Of a DNA stretch of 64,000 nt, positions 55,718 to 64,000 are shown piece by piece. The DNA comes from Harmothoe impar. Its lineage: Eukaryota; Annelida; Polychaeta; Phyllodocida; Polynoidae. Under the pieces are notes generated by a model. It was given only the letters and a program-made list of their open reading frames with translations, was not told the origin of the DNA and made no database searches. The translations under genes were made by a program, and so were the position numbers. Each line of letters opens with the position of its first letter. Position 1 is the stretch's first letter. The stretch covers positions 40,799,377-40,863,376 of the forward strand of contig OX381708.1 in the NCBI GenBank assembly GCA_947462335.1, read 5' to 3'.

Positions 55718-56104
55718 ATGACAAGTACACTGAAGGGGACCAGCACCCTCTTCACCACTGCTAAGGCTGGTCTCGGCATCAACAGTGGGACGGGGAGTAC
55801 ACTCGAGGTCATGTCGAGTGACTCAGTGCGAGCAGTGACGGTGAGCGGATACAGGGAGGCACTTCTCAATGCTGACGTACCCATAGGGCGGTTACCAGAG
55901 TCGGAGGTGGCCGATCGGGGTAATGGCTACGTAACAGCTATATTCCAGGGAGATAACTACTTCACGCGATTTGAACTTAATGATATGCTGCATGGATTGG
56001 GCTGGAAGCTGATTGGCTATACAACATCACATGACCCTGATGGACACGGGATGACATGTACTGAAATGTGGTCCAAGCATGTCAAGGGCAAGAAGAATAA
56101 GTGA
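55718..56104 (+). CDS. 128-aa protein of unknown function
   Basis: I do not recognise the family. The region is more GC-rich than its surroundings and has good codon character. The ATG has A at -3 and follows a strong splice acceptor, so this is probably the last, fully coding exon of a gene with an upstream noncoding exon. The protein starts with a Thr/Ser/Gly-rich stretch (residues 1-35). A likely globular part follows (about 36-118), ending with aromatic-rich GNGYVTAIFQGDNYFTRFEL, then DMLHGLGWKLIGYTTSHDPD. The tail is basic (KHVKGKKNK). There is no signal peptide or membrane segment, so it is probably intracellular. The 3' UTR may be long; the first AATAAA I see is at 57344-57349. A coding extension into an upstream exon cannot be excluded. 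Confidence 0.75.
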   Translation: MTSTLKGTSTLFTTAKAGLGINSGTGSTLEVMSSDSVRAVTVSGYREALLNADVPIGRLPESEVADRGNGYVTAIFQGDNYFTRFELNDMLHGLGWKLIGYTTSHDPDGHGMTCTEMWSKHVKGKKNK

Positions 56105-56435
56105 TTTTTATCAAGAGGCCTTCCATTGCGCTCAAGATTTAGAATGTGTTTGAACATATTGAGTGAATAGTTTGGATATGTTTTCTTTTAATCGGTTTGT
56201 GTTTCCATGAGGAACTATAACTGCAGCCATGCACGGTGGGTTACCTCTAATGTTTGGTTAATTCAACTCGTAATCACACTTGCGTGTATATAATTATGTG
56301 AAACGGTGTAGAGAGTGTATTATCAACATACTCTCTCCTCCTTTGACAGTTATCTAATGAACTGAAAAAAGGATAACTTCACGAAGGATCGTTGACAGTC
56401 TTTGCTTTGGTTCATCTGGGCATATAAGACCAGTT
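56105..56435 (+). other. Probable 3' UTR start of the 55718 gene
   Basis: No polyadenylation signal in this part. Confidence 0.35.
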
Positions 56436-56439
56436 CACT

Positions 56440-56800
56440 ACAGGCGAATTCGGAAGTAATTATCCTTGTTTTATCGCACAAATACGAGTGATTGGAACTT
56501 AGTCTAGATGATCAATTATTGTTTTTTTGTTTCTAGGAGCCATGTGTATGATCACTTCAATGTCTGGTTATATCTACTTACCTTTGAGACAGGTGGTTGG
56601 GACAGAAATCCTTATGGTTTATCGCACAAATACGAGTGGTTAGAACTTGGTCTATGATCAGTGCACATTTTGGGGCCACGTGTAGAATGATCAATTATCT
56701 AGTTGCCAGGGACCATGTGTATGATCAATTATTTAATTGGTATGTACGAGCCATATGTATATGATCAGTTCTCTGGTTGTCAGGAGTGTTACACAGTATG
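56440..56800. repeat. Degenerate tandem repeats after the 55718 gene
   Basis: TTATCGCACAAATACGAGTG occurs at about 56472 and 56618. Between and after them ATGATCAATTAT and GGACCATGTGTATGATCA-like units repeat about every 50 bases. Confidence 0.7.
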
Positions 56801-58285
56801 TAGGAGTCAATGAAAAACCATGAAAGTTCAAACATAATTATGTCAGTCACATTGCCAATGACATGCCATACACTCACGGACGGGAAGAGCAGAAATGTTG
56901 TATCAGATCACCATGCCATAGCGGGGCAATAGTGTGCTTATAATAATCTAAGAAAAATAAGAATATATCAACATGTAACTGAAGGCGATATATGTGTATG
57001 ATAGGCTTACACCTATACACTTGATAGAACACATAGATCAGTAAGTCACATAAGATTTCAAGTTGACTGTATAATCGGTGCACAATGCATGTTATATAAT
57101 TCCACAATTAGTAATTAATACTTAGGATTGAAAATAGCTAGTATAAATGATGTTATATCTGAGTTGACAAATACTCCATATATCACAGTTGCCATGAAAC
57201 ATTACGCATTTAGGATTTGACTCTACCCTTTTCTTTATACCGCCTACCTTATACCGTATATAGGTGGACTATAATACATAAGGTTGGGTAACATGTTAAA
57301 TATTGCATTACAAGACCAAATATGTGTTCTATACAATCAAAGAAATAAAATGATGTGACATACCAACTTGACTGGTACACGAATTTACAAATTAATCTTT
57401 TATCATCATTTGCAGATAATTATTATATATTCAGTCGATTCCTATTCGGTGGGCGTTAGAAGCCAGATGCATCACATACTTACAAAAGTCAAGGTCAGGG
57501 GTCAAAGATCAAGGCCACGGGGTTAAACTATGAAACAGGTTAGAACCAAGATTGCATCCTTCAAGATGCATTATAACTACTATAAACAACAACCCTATAG
57601 TGATACTGTCCCTATCTATATAAGGCCGTATATATCCGTAATTATAATTAGGGCTATATACTGTGACCTAACCACACATCACATGATGGATCTTGCCAAA
57701 CGACTCGAGGAACAACTTGAGACTCACGCAGAGAGTTCAAATTTATTGATGTATCATCTGACCGGTCAGCAACCCTTAGGTTGATCATAGTCTGTATATA
57801 CTATCGATGTTGTAATAATTATGAGTAAGTACATGTCAACATGATAGCAAACAGGTCTAAGCAAATACCATGAAATGACTCTGGAATAACTTATGAGGGT
57901 GGGGTATTTCTTTACATGCCTCACTGTACCGTTAGTCACTCACACTGCCCTCCTAATCTTCATACCCCTATCAGGCAATTCTCAAGAAAATGTCATTTCT
58001 GGGGATGCCCTCCCCCTCTGCCTTTAAGATAATCCTAATGAATGCACAACTCTCTCTGCCTTATCAATGACCCAGATAAATTTCCCCAGCTATATAATGG
58101 CTTTCTGACATGTAAGTAAAGAAGACACATACAAATATAGTTTAAAATTCAGTTTAAAATACAGATGCATAAACCCACCAGAGCCGGCAGAGAGCTAAAT
58201 ATTCTCATTTTGGAGAAGAATTGTATTTTATCTAGACCACGGTTTATAGTATCATTAAGTTTATAATGGTATCCCCCCTGTATTA
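56801..58285. other. Intergenic, no gene recognised
   Basis: AATAAA at 57344 could end the 55718 transcript. An 84-codon frame at 57530-57784 has no features. Confidence 0.35.
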
Positions 58286-58798
58286 CTAAAAGGTAGTAGA
58301 AATGCTCTCTTGGCACCTCAAAAGACTTCCTCTGACCACATATAACTCAGAAGCACTCAGAAGCAACTGTACAACATAGCGGTAACAGTTCAGCTGGAAT
58401 GGTGGGATGGCGTCCTGAAGGGCCTGTGCACACAGTACACTCAGACATTCTGTCGAAACAGCAATGACCAATAATGTTGCAAACATGGATGGTGAAAGTT
58501 CCATCTTGCTTAATCCTGATAAAGTGAAGGGGACATCCAGTTTCTGAAATAGAACAATATCTGTATACAATCCATCAGGATACAGTAACAATGACATACA
58601 CTTCTTGGGGAATATTTGATACAAATTTACAAATTTAGATTCCAAATCTGCATTTCTGAATATGACACCTATTATGTAGTAATTTCCATTATCCCATGGT
58701 CTCTCTACAAGCAGAATTAAATTCTTAAATTCTTTTTGGGGTGCACCCTCAGTTTTATGATAAGAAATTAAAAAATCTGACTCGGTAGATCCATACAA
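58286..58798 (-). CDS. Hypothetical 170-aa protein, uncertain
   Basis: I do not recognise it. A 170-codon frame is long for such AT-rich DNA and the product has mixed, protein-like composition, with a hydrophobic stretch at about residues 104-126 and cysteines at 67, 118, 123, 138 and 162. No promoter, splice site or neighbour supports it. It could be an exon of a spliced gene, a transposon remnant, or chance. Confidence 0.35.
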   Translation of the reverse strand: MYGSTESDFLISYHKTEGAPQKEFKNLILLVERPWDNGNYYIIGVIFRNADLESKFVNLYQIFPKKCMSLLLYPDGLYTDIVLFQKLDVPFTLSGLSKMELSPSMFATLLVIAVSTECLSVLCAQALQDAIPPFQLNCYRYVVQLLLSASELYVVRGSLLRCQESISTTF

Positions 58799-59083
58799 TA
58801 TGATATATGTTGGATAGGCCTACCACTGATAACTCAGTGAGAGTCCATTATGCATGATAAAATAAATCACAAGCTGTGAGAGGAGGCTAGACAACTCTCA
58901 ATATTTATTAAACATATAAAAAATACAAAAGCACTGTATTTTGTTATATCCGTGTCTACCACCTGATGATGACGCCATAAGGGTCGAAACTACAAGTTGA
59001 CCCAAAATCGAGTCAACTTACAACACTGAATCACTGGTAATAAATGATTCAGCACAAAGCCCAACTCCCATCCAAAGGGTATA
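58799..59083. other. Spacer with hammerhead-like core motif
   Basis: CTGATGA at 58963-58969 and GAAA at 58986-58989 flank a short possible stem. An 8-bp hairpin (AAGTTGAC/GTCAACTT) follows. See findings. Confidence 0.3.
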
Positions 59084-59085
59084 TA

Positions 59086-60859
59086 CCCAGCTAGCAAAAC
59101 TCATGTAAATTACATCATTTTTACATCATTTTCTGATTGGTGGTGACATTATTGGATGATGTCAATTGTCGTTCCCAAGATGTCACATATGCAAGAAGTT
59201 TTTACTTGTCCCTTTGCATGGGTATTTTACATAAGTATATTTACATTTTAAAAAATACATATCAATGATATGTTTGAACTTAATAATAATGACGTATACA
59301 ATTGACCAGCTGTAGGCCTAAAACATGTCTGAAACATATAAATTTAGACATGTCAAAAAGATGTGATATGGAGATATGTACATGACATATTGCAGGGATG
59401 ACATTTATACCAGTTTTGAGTATACCCCCCTCCGAGTAGTGATTATAAATCAGATAGGATATTTAGGACAACTCTGAGAGATTGTAGACATCATAATAGT
59501 TATGTCCATTTTATGTCAATGTATGACATGTACACAGGCACTCTGCATAGGAAGCAAACACCTGCTCTGTGAAAGACACTTTGCAGGCATTTTCCATTCC
59601 TTACAGACACAATTATCCTAGCCAGGAGGCCCAGATGTGATATCAGCCCAAAGCCAGAATTTCTTCTTATACAATTTGAAAGGACACAGAAAAGGTGTCC
59701 CATTATGTGCCTTGGCTGTCCAACTATAATTCAACAAGTCACTGTAACACAAGTAACATATTAAATGTTACTGAAGAAATTTTGTCCAATTTTGTCTCTT
59801 ATTGCAGTATATAGAATTAATTTCATCCAACTTTTAATCAAGAATGGGGGAATGCTGATCAAAATGTGATCACATTGCAAAATGAGACGCCTAGTGTTGG
59901 AGCTCAGAACTATGATAGGATATAGTAATGTCGACTTATAGATGTCATATTCTGACAAGATTGTGATGTCTTAAATATGTTATATTGGAATAAATCCATA
60001 CTCCTATTATTTTGACGTCACAATCTTGTCAGAATATGACCTATTATAGTTCTGAACTCCAACACTAGGGGTCTCATTTTGCAAGGCTGTCACATTTTGA
60101 TCAGCATTCATTCATTCTTCACTGAAAAGTTGGATCAAATTTATTGTATAAACTACAATGAGGGACAAGGTTGGACTAAATTTCCTCTGTGATATATAAG
60201 GTGTCACTTGTGTTACAGTGACTTGTTGAACTATTGTTGGATAACTAAGGCACATGGGTGGACACCTTTTCTGTGTCCTTTGCAATTGTATAAGAAGAAA
60301 TTCTGGCTTTGGGCTGATATCACATCTGGGCCTCATGGCTAGGATAAATGTGTCTGTAAGGAATGGAAAATGCCTGCAAAGTGTCTTTCACAGAGCAGGT
60401 GTTTGTTTCCTATGCAGAGTGCCCATGGACATGTCATACATTGACATAAAATGGACATAACTATATGATGTCTACAATCTATCTCAGAGGTATCCTAATT
60501 ATCCTATCTGATTCATAATCACTACTGGGGAGGGGTTATACTCAAAACTGGTATAAATGTCATCCCTAGAACATGCTTGTAGATATCTCCAGATAACATC
60601 TTTTTGACGTGTCTACATTTACATGTTTTAGACATCTTTTACAGCTAGTCATATATATGCCATTATTGTTAAGTCCAAAGGTATCACTGATGAATATGTC
60701 TCTTTTATATAAAATGTTTATACAAAATACACATAAATATTGTTACATCAAGAACCCATGCAAAAGGACATGTAAAAACTTCTTGCGTATGTGACATCTT
60801 GGGAACGAAAAATGATATCATGAAATTACTAGTTATTTTTATGTAAGGTGCTAGCTGGG
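59086..60859. mobile_element. 1.77-kb foldback element with CCCAGCTAGC ends
   Basis: CCCAGCTAGCA at the left is inverted at the right (TGCTAGCTGGG), with TA at 59084-59085 and 60860-60861. The left arm to about 59970 and the right arm from about 60012 are inverted copies with modest divergence over most of their length. For example, CAAGATGTCACATATGCAAG at 59175 pairs with CTTGCGTATGTGACATCTTG at 60782. The arms give near-identical short frames on opposite strands (59500-59703 minus, 60254-60460 plus), whose coding meaning is doubtful. A 40-base loop remains. Confidence 0.85.
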
Positions 60860-60861
60860 TA

Positions 60862-61619
60862 CATATAAGAATATAACTCAATATCAACCTCATGTAGGGA
60901 ACACAGCTATAGTCACATATAAAATATTATAGGGGCCTATAAAACCCCAAATAATAGGTTAAACACACGAAGAAATGTGAACACAGGTATATTGCCAGTG
61001 TCTAGCAAAAAGTGCACTTGTAAACAAGTGTCAGTGTGACTGAGCCCCAGCTTGGCCAGTGAGTGACCAGCTGACCACAGGTTGACTAATGAGACCCAAT
61101 GGAGGGAAAAATTGTGCATAATTAAGTCCAGCTGGATTTTGCCAGCAGGTTTAGCGGGCACTTTTGTAGTTGTGGTTCATGGACACACACCATCCTCGTT
61201 TTCTACACGATATGATATTCAGATGTTATGGATATAAAAACCATACATTAGTTGATAAAAAGTACACTGTGAGAAGTGGCCAAAGTAGACTACACAAAGA
61301 GGCCTAATGCCATCTTGTCCTACAATTTAGATCTGATGTGTGCCAACAGGTGGTGCCACCTCATAACGTGTTAGAACCGTGGTGTGAGGAAAGTGCCCTG
61401 CTGTGTAAGTTAGTGTAAGGGCAGCCTCCGTCCACTGTTGCAGGCGTGTCTATGGTGTCTGGGGCAAACTTTAAAAAAAAGGCTCTTAATTCCTGCATGT
61501 ATAATGGCCGTAATTATATATGATATTGCTCTTTATTGCTTAAAGTATTATCTCAAAATTAAATCAGCATTCTTACTTCGAAGAAATATGAAATATGGAC
61601 CCAAAAGTCAAATTTTAGG
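60862..61619. other. Intergenic, nothing recognised
   Basis: No coding or repeat signal identified. Confidence 0.35.
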
Positions 61620-62095
61620 AATTGTGGATTTATGTTGTTTTGCAAAAAAAAAAACTGCTTTTGGATTTATGTCGTTTTGCAAAAAAAAAAACATAATTGA
61701 GCATATATTTAAATCAAAGAAATATGATGCAAGGATCTTTCAAAATTACTTGTTAGTGTTTTATTGATGGCTTACTCAACCGAGAAACTAAAAAAGTATA
61801 TATAAATATGACAAATATGGCTGTTACCAATTTAGGGGTACATACAGCAAAACAGCTTTTGGGTTTATGTCGTTTTGCAAAACAAACTGAAAAATTACAT
61901 TTAATCAGCTATTTTCTCCTTCAATTATAAGCAAGGATTTCAAAATTTGATTTCTAGATATTTCATTTATTGCCTATTGAACATTAGTAATTGAAAGAAA
62001 TGATTTTTTATTCACCAGCTCTATAAAATTACAAATATGCTGTTATCTCAAAACTCACAAAATGGATTTATGTAGTTTTGCATCCAAACTCTTGT
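61620..62095. repeat. Repeats of ATGTCGTTTTGCA, related to the MITE at 55.4 kb
   Basis: The motif TTTATGTCGTTTTGCA or close variants occurs four times in the same orientation (about 61628, 61667, 61864, 62067). The last runs into TCCAAACTC, which is the MITE's terminal sequence. No left end is seen. Confidence 0.65.
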
Positions 62096-62975
62096 AACAA
62101 ACAAAAGTGTCTTGTTTCTGAGAGCGACTTTATAGTACTCTAAACATTAGTATCCCATATTGGTGATTATATTGTTGTGTCTACCATTGGGGGAAGGAAA
62201 ACAAGAACTCATCAAGTATAGTGAACAGTGATACTTTATTCCTTGGCTCTCCTTGGCAGAAGCATTTGCTAGTGGATGCTGTTGCAAACGAAAATGATTT
62301 GTTAGATACAGTGAAATGGACGTATACAAGGTTGGGGATGCTATATTTTATAATATTGTGTGACATTCATAACTACTTAATGATGTATTTATAACAGAGA
62401 TCCATCACTTTTAAAGGCAATTCCTATACTCTAAAACCACCTGGGCCTAACGGGGCCCCCATCATTAATTAGTATAGAGGTTCTCAAATAAGAATACTTT
62501 GGTTTAGGTTAGAAACATGTGGGCTATTTTGAGCTATAATCATTTTCCTGAAAGGAGTTAATTACCCTAAAAATGCCACAGGTCTCCAGTAGAGCGTCCT
62601 ATATAATATAAATTAAGCACCACACATGCTATGTGAATAGCTGAGAGAAAAGACTTTCACTAATCATATACAAAAATCAGAATAATGATATCTTAAGAAG
62701 TAAAGGCTAGAGAGACCCTCAAAGTTGGAAGAGTCCTGGCAGTCCATTGGTTGTATAGCCAGGGAAGAGCCTGGGACCAATCTAATGAGTAACAGCGGTA
62801 GAAGCTGACAGGTGCATGTGCCAACCTTTCATTTTCAGAAAATTATCTGAACTTAGCTGGACCCCCCATCATTTTGAGATATCATAATGATAAATTCCGA
62901 CCATTTTCTAAAATTGCATTGGCCTCCCTATCAATAGGGGTCACTAACCTGGCCCACACACAAACACACAGTGGT
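62096..62975. other. Intergenic, nothing recognised
   Basis: No coding or repeat signal identified. Confidence 0.35.
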
Positions 62976-62979
62976 GGTT

Positions 62980-63699
62980 CTGCACCCTCAGAAAAGTGAG
63001 AGTCATTGTCGCTAAAACTACCCTACACTAAACTATGAGGCCTCCTACTGATACTTTAAAAAATCGCACCATGATATGTCAACCCCAAAATAACTCCCAT
63101 TAATACTGTCTACTTATTCCCAGTCTTAGTTCTGTCCATACCCACTGGGGGTGGGGGGGGAGGGGCACGCACATACGTGAAGTACTTGTGCCAATACCCA
63201 AAACAATCCCCTGTTTTATCACATCATAGGTGTTTTAAGATATATGATTTTCTGTATTAAACTACTATGATGAAAACATTATTTACCATTTTAAGGCAAC
63301 CAAAATAAAATTTTATAAACATTTAAAAAATTGGCATTTTTACCCGTGGCAAACAGTATTTAGCTAGAAATAATATACTACAGCATGATGCAAAAACTAT
63401 TTAGCATCCCTCCAAACAGAACTCAAGAATGAAACAAGTTAGTAACGTGTGTATTTTAAGCTGTATGCACAAGATAAACACGGGAGATTCTCAAGAATAA
63501 TGAACGTTCCAAGTGACATGCTCAATGATGATATGTATTTCCTGAGTTTTACTCGTGCAAATAACAAGAAATTCCACTAGTAGAATGGTGATCAATATGT
63601 ATTTCTCATGTTTTACTACAAGACACGACAATATACACTGCCTGACTTTCAAATGAGAGTGGTTTAGCGACAATGACGCTGACTTTTCTGAGTGCGCAG
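62980..63699. mobile_element. 720-bp inverted-repeat element, family of 9030
   Basis: Left end CTGCACCCTCAGAAAAGTGA continuing GAGTCATTGTCGCTAAAAC; the right end, inverted, reads CTGCGCACTCAGAAAAGTCA and GCGTCATTGTCGCTAAACC. No transposase frame; target duplication unclear. Confidence 0.7.
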
Positions 63700-64000
63700 G
63701 TCCTCCTCTTCTCTGGCTGGGTTAGTCAATTCCGCCGACAATGCTAAAGGCATATGAAATCATTGCACCGATCAAAACCTCTCCTAACCTTTATAACATG
63801 TCATAAAGGTGAGGCACAATGCTGCAACCACCAGTACAATAAGATACAATATATACTATACATTACAAGTGACAAGCCTATTTGTCAAACTAGCTGTATA
63901 TGCTGGTGTCCTTTTCAAACCATTTTCCATTACACACAGGATGTCATTGTACAGTGACATTGCTTCATAGTTACCATTGTACCCTAATTGTAATTCTAAC
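63700..64000. other. Intergenic to window end
   Basis: Nothing recognised. Confidence 0.35.

Noticed and set aside
59500..60460. Pair of 67-68 aa proteins on opposite strands
   Set aside because: They are mirror copies in the arms of a foldback element; no start context or homology supports translation.

Overview
The window reads as nuclear DNA of a marine invertebrate animal. Coding density is low, intergenic sequence is AT-rich, small inverted-repeat transposons are very dense, and the one clear host receptor gene has no introns. The receptor resembles the large adenosine-receptor-like families of cephalochordates such as amphioxus. That placement is an inference, and other bilaterian invertebrates are possible.

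Host genes are few. An intact single-exon rhodopsin-class GPCR lies at 3229-4326. It has the adenosine-receptor scaffold but has lost most of the adenosine-contact residues. A 128-residue protein of unknown function is encoded at 55718-56104, behind a good splice acceptor. A 170-codon orphan frame on the minus strand at 58286-58798 is uncertain. I find no convincing tRNA, rRNA or CRISPR array; several tRNA-like pieces at 17.2-18.2 kb are SINE or pseudogene remnants.

The dominant feature is a complete 13-kb Ty3-type LTR retrotransposon (30664-43670). Its two 484-bp LTRs look identical, it has a 4-bp ATAT target duplication, and its frames are intact, so it inserted recently. It carries a tRNA-His type primer site, a Gag with a long N-terminal coiled coil, and a -1 frameshift signal (slippery GGGAAAT plus a 9-bp hairpin) that leads into Pol (protease, RT, RNase H, integrase with an AT-hook tail). 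Downstream, behind its own CpG-rich TATA/NRF1-type promoter, is a third 1072-codon gene of unknown family with zinc-finger-like and SR-rich regions. This third gene with its private promoter is the best candidate for an undescribed system.

The rest is a mosaic of repeats. A family with CCCAG...CTGGG ends and 2-bp target duplications has four members, including a 1.77-kb foldback. Another family has CACTG ends and TA duplications. There are also a 2.4-kb PIF/Harbinger-like element, a TTAA element, an element with a 9-bp duplication, other inverted-repeat elements, three LINE remnants, a cluster of tRNA-derived SINE pieces, and a perfect 953-bp tandem duplication that carries a CTCF-like motif.
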